In this document: one piece after another, positions 24,921-33,904 of the stretch | How positions within the stretch are numbered: position 1 is the stretch's first letter | Layout of the letters: each line of letters begins with the position of its first letter | DNA from: Saccharofermentans sp. | GTDB taxonomy: Bacteria; Bacillota; Clostridia; Saccharofermentanales; Saccharofermentanaceae | Assembly: GCA_024403695.1 (NCBI GenBank) | Contig: JAKSRI010000019.1 | Location: 1-55,163, forward strand | Length of the DNA: 55,163 nucleotides | Reading direction: 5' to 3' | Made by a program: the position numbers and the translations under genes | The notes under the pieces: generated by a model | The model's input: only the letters and a program-made list of their open reading frames with translations | Database searches by the model: none | What the model was told of the DNA's origin: nothing

Positions 24921-26000
24921 ATGAAGAAAGCAAAGAAAATCATTATTATCACAGCCTTCGTATTGCTGACATTTGTATTGTTGTGGCTCGCGCAGCGTCT
25001 CGTTATGCCTAAGTATCAGAAGGGTATTATCGAGGGCTCCATGATCGAGGAGTATTATCGCGATGAGGCACCACATGAAGTACTGTTCATCGGTGACTGT
25101 GAGCTCTATGAGAATGTATCTACTGTGGAGCTTTATGAGAAGTACGGCATCTCCAGCTATATCAGAGGAAGTGCTCAGCAGCTCACATGGCAGTCTTATT
25201 TTCTGTTGGAGGACACACTCCGCTATGAGACACCAAAGGTTGTAGTATTTAACGTTCTCGCCCTCAAGTACAATGAGCCACAGAGTGAATCCTATAACAG
25301 AATGAGCATCGACGGCATGCGCTGGTCCTCGGCTAAATGGGAGAACATCAAGGCTTCCATGACAGAGGAAGAGTCCATGGCGGACTACCTCTTCCCAATC
25401 CTTCGTTATCACTCTAGATGGTCCGAGCTTAAGGCAGATGACTTTAAGTATATGTTCAAGAAGGACCTCGTTACTACTAACGGCTACTACATGCGAGTGG
25501 ATGTTAAGTCCGAAATGGACTTCCCACCAGCACCTGCGCTCACAGACTACACTTTGGGTGACAACTCCATGAGTTACCTTAAGAAGATGGCAGATCTTTG
25601 TGAGGCGAAAGGCATTAAGCTCGTGCTTGTTAAGGCACCTATCCTTTACCCTTACTGGTATGAGGAGTGGGATGAGCAGATTGTCGCTTTCGCACAGGAG
25701 CGCGGAATTGATTACATTAACTACATTCCTTTGAGAGACGAGATTGGTCTCGATATGACTCAGGATACATATGACGGAGGACTTCATCTTAACCTCGCAG
25801 GCGCTGAGAAGTTCGCAGATTATATGGGAGCATATCTCGTGGAGGCAGCTGACCTCACTGATTATCGTCAGGATGCCAAGGTAAATGCTCTTTGGGAAGA
25901 GAAGATAGAGTTTTATAATAACTTGCGTGATGCACAGCTTAAGGAGCTTCAGGAGTATGGTGAGCTTCGCAGTTGGGGAATGAACGCGATAGAAGACTAA
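24921..26000 (+). CDS. SGNH-hydrolase-like DltD counterpart with Cys at the nucleophile position
   Basis: This 359-residue protein has an N-terminal membrane anchor (7-26) and an external SGNH-like domain. Block I reads VLFIGDCELYEN, so the usual GDS serine is Cys60. The late block DGGLHLNLAGAEKF keeps Asp and His. Such proteins act with MBOAT enzymes in the last transfer of the acyl group to an envelope polymer. The ATG at 24921 is preferred over GTG at 24915 because AAGGAGGTG ends there. I believe similar GDC-containing relatives occur in other Clostridia, but I cannot confirm it here. Confidence 0.78.
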   Translation: MKKAKKIIIITAFVLLTFVLLWLAQRLVMPKYQKGIIEGSMIEEYYRDEAPHEVLFIGDCELYENVSTVELYEKYGISSYIRGSAQQLTWQSYFLLEDTLRYETPKVVVFNVLALKYNEPQSESYNRMSIDGMRWSSAKWENIKASMTEEESMADYLFPILRYHSRWSELKADDFKYMFKKDLVTTNGYYMRVDVKSEMDFPPAPALTDYTLGDNSMSYLKKMADLCEAKGIKLVLVKAPILYPYWYEEWDEQIVAFAQERGIDYINYIPLRDEIGLDMTQDTYDGGLHLNLAGAEKFADYMGAYLVEAADLTDYRQDAKVNALWEEKIEFYNNLRDAQLKELQEYGELRSWGMNAIED

Positions 26001-26014
26001 TCGGAGGTGGAGAT

Positions 26015-26596
26015 ATGAAAATGAGAAAGTTTATGGCAGCGATGATGGCTGCAGTTATGATGATGGGTTTTGCAGCTTGCTCTAGCAGCGAGTCCGACGC
26101 ACAGGGTTCCGATGTTCAGGCAACAGGTGCACAGGCAACTGCAGCTAATGGCAACGGCGGTGCTGGCGACAGTGGTGCTCCAGTGGCAGATCCTTCTAAT
26201 ACATATTCATTTAAGTTTAATGGCGTAAGCGCTACAGCAGATATGGCTGCAGACGCAGTTATCGCTGGATTCGGTGATAATTATTCTTACTTCGAGTCCC
26301 CATCCTGTGCTTTCCAGGGTGACGACAAGGTATATACATATAATTCCTTCTTAGTTAGAACATATCCTAAGGATGGTGTAGATTATATTCTCTCCATTGA
26401 GCTTCGTGATGATTCTATCTCTACACCAGAGGGAATCTACATCGGAAGTTCTGAGGATGACGTTCGCGCAGCATACGGAGAGCCAACATCTGAGGGCTCT
26501 AACGGCCTCGAGTATACAAAGGCAAACTGCACTCTCGCATTCGTAATTAAGGATGGAAAAGTTAGTGCAATTTCTTACAACCGCGTTGGTGAATAA
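26015..26596 (+). CDS. Small lipoprotein of unknown function
   Basis: This is a 193-residue predicted lipoprotein with a Met-rich signal peptide and lipobox GFAAC. An Ala/Gly/Gln-rich linker and a compact C-terminal domain follow, with IGSSEDDVRAAYGEP, a phrase found in many small secreted clostridial proteins. The start at 26015 follows GGAGGTGGAGAT. An upstream in-frame ATG at 25973 would overlap the previous gene and spoil the signal peptide. It is the last gene of the Dlt-like operon, and its role is not known. Confidence 0.75.
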   Translation: MKMRKFMAAMMAAVMMMGFAACSSSESDAQGSDVQATGAQATAANGNGGAGDSGAPVADPSNTYSFKFNGVSATADMAADAVIAGFGDNYSYFESPSCAFQGDDKVYTYNSFLVRTYPKDGVDYILSIELRDDSISTPEGIYIGSSEDDVRAAYGEPTSEGSNGLEYTKANCTLAFVIKDGKVSAISYNRVGE

Positions 26597-26658
26597 ACGA
26601 GAATAAAGGAGAATAACGGAGATTTCGTTATAAACTCTATGATTTTTTGTTAAAAAGC

Positions 26659-26687
26659 TTGACTTAAATAAAAAAGGCAAGTATTAT
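26659..26687 (+). promoter_or_regulatory. Promoter of rplM-rpsI
   Basis: TTGACT (26659-26664), a 17-base spacer and TATTAT (26682-26687) lie about 50 bases before rplM. Confidence 0.8.
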
Positions 26688-26736
26688 AGTCGAGCGTTTA
26701 AGGCAATTAAAAGAAATTAATAAGGAGTAAAGTCAA

Positions 26737-27171
26737 ATGAAGACATTTGTTGCAACACCTTCAAATATCGAGAGAAAATGGCTCGTTATTGATGCTACAG
26801 ATAAGACACTTGGTCGTCTTGCTTCAGAAGTTGCTAAGCTTCTCAAGGGCAAGCACAAGCCAACATACACACCATTCGTAGATACAGGTGATAACGTTAT
26901 CGTTGTTAACGCTGCTAAGATGGTACTTACAGGTAAGAAGCTTGATCAGAAGATGTATCGTCATCACTCTGGTTATGCTGGAGGAATGAAGGAGATTTCC
27001 TACAAGAACCTCATGGCAAACAACCCAGAGAAGGCACTCGAGCTCGCAGTTAAGGGTATGCTCCCAAAGAACTCCCTTGGCCGTCAGATGTTTAAGAAGC
27101 TTCACGTATATGCAGGTGCTGAGCACAATCAGGCAGCTCAGAAGCCAGAGACATACACATTCGAGCAGTAA
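26737..27171 (+). CDS. rplM: 50S ribosomal protein L13
   Basis: The 144-residue L13 protein has the usual start ([20 protein letters not shown]), the central [10 protein letters not shown] motif and the [20 protein letters not shown] signature. It is followed after 18 bases by rpsI, the conserved bacterial pair. Confidence 0.97.
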   Translation: MKTFVATPSNIERKWLVIDATDKTLGRLASEVAKLLKGKHKPTYTPFVDTGDNVIVVNAAKMVLTGKKLDQKMYRHHSGYAGGMKEISYKNLMANNPEKALELAVKGMLPKNSLGRQMFKKLHVYAGAEHNQAAQKPETYTFEQ

Positions 27172-27189
27172 TCAGGAGGAAAACGTTAA

Positions 27190-27600
27190 ATGGCTACAAA
27201 GAAATCCAATAAGGTTTACTTTTATGGTACAGGCCGTCGTAAGAATGCTATCGCATGCGTACGTTTGGTTCCTGGTACAGGTAAGATCACAATTAACGAG
27301 AAGGATATCGACGCTTACTTTGGTCTTGATACACTCAAGCTCATCGTTCGTCAGCCACTCGTTGCAACAGACACAGTTGCAAAGTTCGATGTAATCGCTA
27401 AGGCAATCGGTGGTGGTATCTCCGGTCAGGCTGGTGCTATCCGTCACGGTATCGCTCGTGCACTCGTAGAGGCTGATGCAGATGCTTATAAGGCAACTCT
27501 TAAGGCTGCTGGTCTCCTCACAAGAGATGCTCGTATGAAGGAGCGTAAGAAGTACGGTCTCAAGAAGGCTCGTAAGGCTTCCCAGTTCTCCAAGCGTTAA
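27190..27600 (+). CDS. rpsI: 30S ribosomal protein S9
   Basis: The 136-residue S9 protein has [19 protein letters not shown] at the start, the [19 protein letters not shown] signature and the basic C-terminus ending KASQFSKR, which reaches into the ribosomal P site. The ribosome binding site is AGGAGG. Confidence 0.97.
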   Translation: MATKKSNKVYFYGTGRRKNAIACVRLVPGTGKITINEKDIDAYFGLDTLKLIVRQPLVATDTVAKFDVIAKAIGGGISGQAGAIRHGIARALVEADADAYKATLKAAGLLTRDARMKERKKYGLKKARKASQFSKR

Positions 27601-27629
27601 TCGTCAGATTATTTGGAATTTATTCAAAG

Positions 27630-27656
27630 GCACTCGCTTCGGCGAGTGCTTTTTTG
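27630..27656 (+). terminator. Terminator of rplM-rpsI
   Basis: The perfect 8-bp stem GCACTCGC / GCGAGTGC with a stable TTCG tetraloop is followed by six or seven T residues. Confidence 0.93.
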
Positions 27657-27733
27657 TTGGGTTTGGGGTGCCCAGTACGGGCTCAAATGTGCTATTATAC
27701 TGCTGTCAAATAATGGTATCGGAGTGAATTACA

Positions 27734-28819
27734 ATGAGTTTTATTAAGAAAAACATAGGTGGAATTGCAGTGGCGCTTGTCATCGCTGCTGTGGCAACAA
27801 TCCTGGGTGGACTTAAGATAGGTAATGTATCATTTGAGGTAGTAGGTGCACCTGTATTTGCGATACTTATGGGTATGATTATCTCACTTATAAGTCCTAA
27901 GCTCGCCAAGAGTGACAATTTGAAGGATGGAATCAAGTTCACATCTAAGAAAATTCTTCAGTGGGCAGTAGTTATCTTAGGATTCTCCCTTAATCTTGGC
28001 ACAATTGCTAAGGTCGGATCACAGAGCCTTCCAGTTATTATTTGTACAATTTCAATTTCGCTTATTACAGCATTTATAATGCAGAAGGCATTGAAGATGA
28101 ACTCCAATGTGGCCACACTTATTGGTGTAGGTTCATCAATTTGTGGTGGTTCAGCCGTAGCAGCAACTGCTCCTGTTATCGAAGCGGATGATGAGCAGAT
28201 TGCTCAGTCAATTTCAGTAATCTTCCTGTTCAATGTATTAGCGGCGTTGATTTTCCCAACTCTCGGTCACGCACTGGGCATGGGTTCTGAGGGCTTTGCT
28301 GTGTTTGCTGGAACAGCAGTAAATGACACTTCTTCAGTAACAGCAGCGGCTTCAACTGCAGAGGGCATCTACAACTGCAATGCGATTCTTTCCACTGCAG
28401 TAACAGTTAAGCTCACAAGAACATTGGCGATTATTCCTATTACAATCGCGCTCTCATTAATAAAGATGCATCAGGCAAAGAAAGAGGGAGGTGCCAAGAA
28501 TAACTTCTCTATTAAGAAGATTTTTCCTTGGTTCATTCTTTTCTTCGTAGGAGCATCACTTATTACAACACTTGCTGGCGCTTTCCTTCAGGGTCAGGCA
28601 GCAGAGTTTTACACAGGCACTTTCGTGCATTACATGAAATGGCTTGCTAAGTTCTTCATCGCTATGGCCATGGCCGCTATCGGACTTAACACTAACATTA
28701 AGGACCTTATTAAGAAGGGCGGAAAGCCAATTCTTCTCGGTTTTACATGCTGGGTTATGATTACTCTTGTGTCTATTCTCGTGCAGATGCTTACAGGTAT
28801 TTACTACACTAACTTGTAA
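27734..28819 (+). CDS. YeiH-family membrane transporter (putative sulfate exporter family)
   Basis: This is a 361-residue membrane protein with about ten spans. It shows the UPF0324/YeiH motifs VILGFSLNLG, GVGSSICGGSAVAATAPVI and GTAVNDTSSVTAAAS. Database names call the family putative sulfate exporters, but the substrate is poorly established. It has its own upstream region after the rpsI terminator and is followed 12 bases later by the MATE gene, so the two are probably cotranscribed. Confidence 0.88.
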   Translation: MSFIKKNIGGIAVALVIAAVATILGGLKIGNVSFEVVGAPVFAILMGMIISLISPKLAKSDNLKDGIKFTSKKILQWAVVILGFSLNLGTIAKVGSQSLPVIICTISISLITAFIMQKALKMNSNVATLIGVGSSICGGSAVAATAPVIEADDEQIAQSISVIFLFNVLAALIFPTLGHALGMGSEGFAVFAGTAVNDTSSVTAAASTAEGIYNCNAILSTAVTVKLTRTLAIIPITIALSLIKMHQAKKEGGAKNNFSIKKIFPWFILFFVGASLITTLAGAFLQGQAAEFYTGTFVHYMKWLAKFFIAMAMAAIGLNTNIKDLIKKGGKPILLGFTCWVMITLVSILVQMLTGIYYTNL

Positions 28820-28831
28820 GAAGGTTAAAGC

Positions 28832-30142
28832 ATGTTCGATACTACAAATATTAAGAAAACGTATCTGAAAATGGCGCTGCCGGTGGTAATCGGTATGACG
28901 GTTACGCTGATTTATAATCTGGCGGACACTTGGTTTATCGCGCGCACAAATAACACTGCCCTTATCGCGGGCGTGTCCCTTTGCGCACCACTTTTTACCG
29001 CGCTTATGGCTTTCGGAAATATCCTTGGTCAGGGTGGTAGTTCCCTGGTGTCACGACTTCTTGGCGGTAATGACACCAAAAGTGTAAAAAGAGTTAGTTC
29101 CTTTTGCTTTTATTCCGCACTGGTGGTGGGCATCGTAATTGGTGTGCTGCTTATGGTGCTTCGCAGGGTGCTCCTGCCAACTTTGGGCGCCGACGAGACA
29201 AACATTCAGTACGCACGACAGTATTACACTGTGATGGCCCTGGGCAGTCCGATTGTGGTGCTTAATTTTATCCACTCTAACCTTGTTAGATGCGAGGGAA
29301 TGGCGACACAGTCCATGCTTGGATCGCTTCTTGGTACTGTGGTTAATATTATTCTCGATCCTATTTTTATTTTCACACTTGGTATGGGCGCTCGCGGTGC
29401 GGCGGTGGCAACAATTATTGGTTACGTTATCGCGGATGCTTTCTTCGTGATCCTCGTGGCACGAAAGAGTAAGAACCTGAGTCTCGACGTGAAAGCATGT
29501 CACGTTAATGGGGAAGAGCTTGGCCAAATTCTCGGTGTAGGTATTACAGCGGCTATCACTAACCTCATGTCTTCCGTGTGCATGGTTATTATGAACAGAT
29601 TCCTCACTCCATACGGCAACGAGGCGCTAGCGGCTATGGGTATGGTGCTCAAGGTGAACATGATTGCCCAGCTGATTCTGGTGGGATTTGCCTTCGGTGG
29701 CGTGCCGGTTTATGGTTTCCTCTACGGCTCCAAGAATCATGCGAAACTTAAAGAGCTTTCCAAGTTTTGCATTATGTTCTTATGTGGCATTGCCCTGGCG
29801 TTCAGCGTGGTGCTTATCGGTCTTGCTAGACCTATCATGAGTGGCTTTACTAGCGACCCAGTGGTATTCGAGTACTGCGTTAAGATGCTGAGATTCATGA
29901 CTCTGGGAACGATTTTTGTGGCTGTTGTGCTCTATACATCAGTATATTTCCAGGCGACTGGACGCGTGGTGCAGGCGTTTATCATGTCTGTTAGCAGACA
30001 GGGCGTGGTGTTCATGGTAGTAATCTTTATCATGTCACGCGTGGCACAACTTAATGGCGTTTTGTTGTCACAGGCTGTGGCAGATCTCGTTAGTGCAGCT
30101 ATCGGTTTATTATTATATTTGGGCACTATAAAGAAAAACTGA
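28832..30142 (+). CDS. MATE-family efflux transporter
   Basis: This is a 436-residue MATE transporter with 12 predicted spans, including the typical N-terminal PVVIGMTVTLIYNLADTWFIART and the GQGGSSLVSRLLG segment. It exports cationic compounds or drugs by sodium or proton exchange, but the substrate is not readable. Codon use shifts to GTG, GCG and CTG compared with the ribosomal genes nearby, consistent with lower expression or more recent arrival. The TetR gene that follows may regulate it. Confidence 0.92.
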   Translation: MFDTTNIKKTYLKMALPVVIGMTVTLIYNLADTWFIARTNNTALIAGVSLCAPLFTALMAFGNILGQGGSSLVSRLLGGNDTKSVKRVSSFCFYSALVVGIVIGVLLMVLRRVLLPTLGADETNIQYARQYYTVMALGSPIVVLNFIHSNLVRCEGMATQSMLGSLLGTVVNIILDPIFIFTLGMGARGAAVATIIGYVIADAFFVILVARKSKNLSLDVKACHVNGEELGQILGVGITAAITNLMSSVCMVIMNRFLTPYGNEALAAMGMVLKVNMIAQLILVGFAFGGVPVYGFLYGSKNHAKLKELSKFCIMFLCGIALAFSVVLIGLARPIMSGFTSDPVVFEYCVKMLRFMTLGTIFVAVVLYTSVYFQATGRVVQAFIMSVSRQGVVFMVVIFIMSRVAQLNGVLLSQAVADLVSAAIGLLLYLGTIKKN

Positions 30143-30167
30143 CAATTACCTGATTATGCTATATAAT
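30139..30167 (+). promoter_or_regulatory. Promoter of the TetR-lipid gene set
   Basis: CTGACA (30139-30144), a 17-base spacer and a perfect TATAAT (30162-30167) are found. The -35 box overlaps the MATE stop codon. Confidence 0.7.
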
Positions 30168-30179
30168 AAGTTTGGAAGT

Positions 30180-30207
30180 ATGTTATATAACATATGTTAC
30201 GTAACAT
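30180..30207. promoter_or_regulatory. Two abutting palindromes, probable TetR operator
   Basis: ATGTTATATAACAT (30180-30193) and ATGTTACGTAACAT (30194-30207) are perfect 14-bp palindromes set directly side by side. They differ only at the two central bases. They lie just after the expected transcription start of the TetR gene, so binding there would block the promoter. This is the arrangement expected for autorepression by a TetR dimer pair. Confidence 0.7.
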
Positions 30208-30247
30208 GTTTTAAACGAATATGGGATAAGAATTTGGGAGATATAGT

Positions 30248-30904
30248 ATGCCGCCAAAACCAAAATTTACTAGGGAACAATTGGTAGATGCTGCTTTTGA
30301 GTTAGTTAGAGAGCAAGGTGTAGATGCATTGGTTGCCAGAGAACTTGCTAAGAGACTTAACACTACAACAACACCTATTTTTACTTTTTTTAATTCTATG
30401 GATGAACTTAAGGCTGAAGTGTACTCCATAGCAGTTGAGAGAATTACAGCTTACCTTCGTGAGAGTTTTAATTACTATCCAACTTTTAAAGAGTTTGGAC
30501 TCAGATGGGTGAAAATAGCTAAGCATGATCCACACCTCTATTCTTTGTTGTTTTTGCAAACTGGTGCCATAAGATGCAAAAATGGTTTGTTGACAGAGGA
30601 TTTTCAGGATGTTTATACAGATATAAAGACCTCCATTGTAGATACATTCGGTATTAGTACAGATGAGGCAGAAGAGTTGTTCGATGTTATGTCTGTTTAT
30701 GCTCAGGGTTTGGCAAGCATGTTCGCACTTGGCTATGACATAATGAAAGAGGAAGAGTTCGACAGGCTTGTAACTAAGCTGGTTCTTTCCTATGTAGCCG
30801 GATGCAAGATTAAGACTGACAGCCTCGACCTCAAGATGGCTAAGGAGATGCTCTCCAATGAGGGTAAAACTCCTGTGCACAAGTCAGAAATAAAATTTAC
30901 ATAA
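30248..30904 (+). CDS. TetR/AcrR-family transcriptional regulator
   Basis: This is a 218-residue protein with an N-terminal TetR helix-turn-helix (FTREQLVDAAFELVREQG, ALVARELAKRLNTTTTPIFTFF) and an all-helical ligand domain. It sits between a MATE exporter and a phospholipid operon and has tandem palindromes in its own leader, so it may regulate itself plus either side. GGGAG precedes the start. Confidence 0.88.
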   Translation: MPPKPKFTREQLVDAAFELVREQGVDALVARELAKRLNTTTTPIFTFFNSMDELKAEVYSIAVERITAYLRESFNYYPTFKEFGLRWVKIAKHDPHLYSLLFLQTGAIRCKNGLLTEDFQDVYTDIKTSIVDTFGISTDEAEELFDVMSVYAQGLASMFALGYDIMKEEEFDRLVTKLVLSYVAGCKIKTDSLDLKMAKEMLSNEGKTPVHKSEIKFT

Positions 30905-30919
30905 ACAAAAGAGATAATA

Positions 30920-31948
30920 ATGGATAAAAAGAAACTAATCTGGGTGGTCATTTCTATCCTGATTGCAGGTTTCAGCATATGGGCGGTTATTGCCCAGAGC
31001 GCGTCATTTTCAGCGACGGATTTTAAGGCATTTATCGTCGAAGCTGATGAGCGCTATGTTGCTGGAGCAGCTATCTGTACGTTAGGATTTATTTTCTTTG
31101 AGGGAATGGCCGTAAGAAGGATAGCAGGAGCTATCGGATATAAAAGGGGAATAACAAACGGCACGGTTTACGGGGCGGCCGACGTTTACTTTTCTGCGAT
31201 TACCCCATCAGCCACTGGAGGTCAGCCAGCGAGTGCATACTTTATGGTGCTCGATGGCATTCCAGGTACAGCGACGACGGTAATCCTTCTGGTAAATCTT
31301 ATTATGTATACGCTGGCATTGCTGTTCCTCGGAGGCATTTGCTGTATTTTCAGATTCGATATCGTTATGAGAATGGCGGTGCTCTCCAAGGTGCTTATTA
31401 TCGTGGGATCGGTAATCCTTGTGGGTCTGGCCATCTCATTCTACATGCTCCTTAGAAGAGCGGACGTATTTTATAAGATCTGTAATGGAGCACTTCACGG
31501 ACTCGAGAAATTACATCTTCTGCGAAGAGGTGAGAAAATCCGTAGCAAGCTTAATGCCACAATGGCAGAATATCAGGAGTGTTCACGCATTATCACTGGT
31601 AAGAAAGCCATGCTCGTTGAGGCGTTTTTCTGGAACACATTGCAGCGACTTTCACAGTTCTTCGTCGCTTTCTTCGTGTTCATGGCGGGCGGACAGGGCC
31701 TCAAAAAGTCAGTCGAAGTCCTTATCACTCAGTGCTTCGTGTCAGTGGGATCCAACTGTGTCCCAATCCCTGGCGCCATGGGTGTTGCCGACTACATCAT
31801 GCTGGACGGCTACGAGAATATTGTTGGCGAAGAATTGGGCACTTATATGGAAATCCTCGCTAGAGGAATGTCATTTTACGCATGCATAGTAATTAGTGCT
31901 ATTATTGTTGTAGTAGCATTGTGCGTTAAGAAATTGAGGAGGAAATAA
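30920..31948 (+). CDS. Lysylphosphatidylglycerol-synthase-type membrane protein (flippase-like, UPF0104/YbhN)
   Basis: This is a 342-residue membrane protein with about eight spans. ITPSATGGQPASAYFM and VPIPGAMGVADY are the recognised motifs of the LPG_synthase_TM family, which resembles the flippase half of MprF but lacks the aminoacyl-transfer domain. Its stop overlaps pssA (TAATG), so it is translationally coupled to phospholipid synthesis. A lipid-handling role is inferred. Confidence 0.85.
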   Translation: MDKKKLIWVVISILIAGFSIWAVIAQSASFSATDFKAFIVEADERYVAGAAICTLGFIFFEGMAVRRIAGAIGYKRGITNGTVYGAADVYFSAITPSATGGQPASAYFMVLDGIPGTATTVILLVNLIMYTLALLFLGGICCIFRFDIVMRMAVLSKVLIIVGSVILVGLAISFYMLLRRADVFYKICNGALHGLEKLHLLRRGEKIRSKLNATMAEYQECSRIITGKKAMLVEAFFWNTLQRLSQFFVAFFVFMAGGQGLKKSVEVLITQCFVSVGSNCVPIPGAMGVADYIMLDGYENIVGEELGTYMEILARGMSFYACIVISAIIVVVALCVKKLRRK

Positions 31949-32652
31949 TGCTAGGTTTTTTTGATTACACAGTATGGCTCACATATATGTCACTTTTGTC
32001 AGCGAGCTTTGGAATAATGGTCACACTTAATGGTGGTGGTCATCCATATATGGGTATTATTTTCCTTCTTATTTGTGGTCTTTGTGACGCTTTCGACGGC
32101 CGTGTTGCCAGAACAAAGAAGGACAGAACTGAGGTGCAGAAGAAGTTCGGTATTCAGATCGACTCTCTCTCTGATTTGGCGGCTTTTGGTATCCTGCCAG
32201 CCTGCATCGGTAACGCCATGATCAAGGTGTGCCCAACTGTTTACGATATCCCACCTATCAAGGGCGGCCGTAAGCTGGACATCTATACTTCCATCTTGTT
32301 CTACACAATTATTCTGATCTACATCCTGGCGGCTCTCGTGCGCCTTGCTTACTTCAACGTAATGGAGGAGGAGCGCCAGAAGACAGAGACAGGTAACCGC
32401 AAGTGTTTCCGTGGAGTGCCTGTAACTTCAGCAGCTCTTGTTTTTCCAACCGTATTGCTGGTTCAGTTCATTACTCCAGGTGATATCACACCAGTTTATT
32501 TTGCATTCCTGCTCGTTACAGCGGTTGCATTTGTAACAGATATCAAAGTTCCTAAGCCAGGTCTTCGTGGCATTCTCATTATGTGCGGAATAGGTCTGAC
32601 CGAGCTTATCGCGTTTATTTATTTCTTTATTAAATTCGCAGGTAGAGGCTGA
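31948..32652 (+). CDS. pssA: CDP-diacylglycerol-serine O-phosphatidyltransferase
   Basis: This is a 234-residue membrane enzyme of the CDP-alcohol phosphatidyltransferase family. The active-site motif is DAFDGRVAR followed by FGIQIDSLSD, with the metal-binding aspartates present. Several spans follow. The neighbour encoding phosphatidylserine decarboxylase, with a one-base overlap, makes serine the likely acceptor. Confidence 0.9.
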   Translation: MLGFFDYTVWLTYMSLLSASFGIMVTLNGGGHPYMGIIFLLICGLCDAFDGRVARTKKDRTEVQKKFGIQIDSLSDLAAFGILPACIGNAMIKVCPTVYDIPPIKGGRKLDIYTSILFYTIILIYILAALVRLAYFNVMEEERQKTETGNRKCFRGVPVTSAALVFPTVLLVQFITPGDITPVYFAFLLVTAVAFVTDIKVPKPGLRGILIMCGIGLTELIAFIYFFIKFAGRG

Positions 32653-33458
32653 TGACCCTGGAGTTTTTATACCATACTAGGGTTGGACGAGTTATCCTTA
32701 AGATGCTGGTGAGACCAGGTCTTTCTAAGGCTTGTGGCAAGTTCATGGATACACGTGCGTCAAAGCCTCTTATTAAGCCTTTTATCAAGAACAACGGCAT
32801 CGATATGTCCGAGTATATGGACGAGGACTATAAGTGCTTTAACGACTGTTTCTGCCGTCATATTAAGCCGGAGAATCGTCCGGTGGATATGACTCCTTCT
32901 AATCTGGTGGCGCCATGTGACGGTCTCCTGTCTGCGTATAAGATTACAGATGGTCTGGTAGTCCCTGTGAAGGGCAGCAAGTACTCCATGAAGGGACTGC
33001 TTCGTAACGAGGCTCTGGCGCGTGAATTCGAGGGTGGCACATGTCTCGTGTTCCGTCTGTGCGTCAATCATTATCACCGCTATAGTTATCCTGATAACGG
33101 CACCAAGGGTGAGAATATTTTCATCCCTGGCGTGCTTCATACTGTTCGTCCGATTGCCCTGGAGGCGTTCCCAGTCTTTGTGGAGAACTCCCGTGAGTAC
33201 ACTGTGCTGGAGACCGAGAACTTCGGCAAGGTGGTGCAGATGGAAGTGGGCGCCATGCTGGTGGGCAAAATCTCCAACAACATGGGCGCGGGATCCTTTA
33301 AGCGCGGCGAAGAGAAGGGCAAGTTCCTTTACGGTGGATCCACAATAATAATGCTTCTGCGTGAGGGCGCGGCCGACGTGCGCGAGTCGCTTTTTGACGC
33401 CACTTCTCGCCAGGAGGAGACACCAGTAAAAATGGGAGAGGTAATCGGCACGAAATGA
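32652..33458 (+). CDS. psd: Phosphatidylserine decarboxylase proenzyme
   Basis: This 268-residue protein makes phosphatidylethanolamine from phosphatidylserine. The self-cleavage motif is GGST with Ser230, which would become the pyruvoyl group of the small alpha chain (about 39 residues). VNHYHRYSYP and GAMLVGKISN are typical family segments. It overlaps pssA by one base and the deformylase gene by four (ATGA). Codon use is GC-richer than in the ribosomal genes. Confidence 0.92.
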   Translation: MTLEFLYHTRVGRVILKMLVRPGLSKACGKFMDTRASKPLIKPFIKNNGIDMSEYMDEDYKCFNDCFCRHIKPENRPVDMTPSNLVAPCDGLLSAYKITDGLVVPVKGSKYSMKGLLRNEALAREFEGGTCLVFRLCVNHYHRYSYPDNGTKGENIFIPGVLHTVRPIALEAFPVFVENSREYTVLETENFGKVVQMEVGAMLVGKISNNMGAGSFKRGEEKGKFLYGGSTIIMLLREGAADVRESLFDATSRQEETPVKMGEVIGTK

Positions 33459-33868
33459 TACGAGAGCTTATGCATGACCCTTTCTTCTTGGGCGCACGTT
33501 CTGTCCCTGCTACCAAGGACGATGCTCATATCGCTAATGACCTGATGGAGACACTGGCCGCCCACCGTCATGACTGCGTGGGAATGGCTGCCAATATGAT
33601 TGGCTTCAAGAAATGCATAATCGCATTCACAACTCCATTCGGAAATATGCTCATGTACAATCCAGTCATCGTTAAGTGTGACAAGCCTTATGATACAGAA
33701 GAAGGTTGTCTGTCCCTTCTAGGTGGTCCGCGTCCTGTTAAGAGATATGATTTTATCGAAGTGGAATTCCAGGATGTGAATTTTAAGAAGAAAAGGCAGA
33801 AATTCACTGGTTTTACGGCGCAGATTATTCAGCATGAAGTTGATCATTGTAACGGAATTCTTATCTAA
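33455..33868 (+). CDS. def: Peptide deformylase with divergent motif I
   Basis: This 137-residue deformylase removes the formyl group from new proteins. Motif II (EEGCLS, Cys85) and motif III (QHEVDH, His127, Glu128, His131) supply the metal ligands and catalytic Glu. Motif I reads VGMAANMIG where GxGxAAxQ is usual, so the conserved Gln is a Met. It is short for the family. It is coupled to psd by a four-base overlap, an unusual partner. It may be a second, specialised deformylase. Confidence 0.82.
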   Translation: MIRELMHDPFFLGARSVPATKDDAHIANDLMETLAAHRHDCVGMAANMIGFKKCIIAFTTPFGNMLMYNPVIVKCDKPYDTEEGCLSLLGGPRPVKRYDFIEVEFQDVNFKKKRQKFTGFTAQIIQHEVDHCNGILI

Positions 33869-33871
33869 AGT

Positions 33872-33900
33872 TTGACATTCAAATTATATGGTGCTATAAC
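33872..33900 (+). promoter_or_regulatory. Promoter of the T-box-ilvA unit
   Basis: A perfect TTGACA (33872-33877), a 17-base spacer and TATAAC (33895-33900) begin just after the def stop codon. Confidence 0.85.
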
Positions 33901-33904
33901 ATTC

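Noticed and set aside
26597..26640. Terminator after the Dlt-like operon
   Set aside because: A 6-bp ATAACG/CGTTAT stem exists, but the T-run is 15 bases away, so it is too weak to call.
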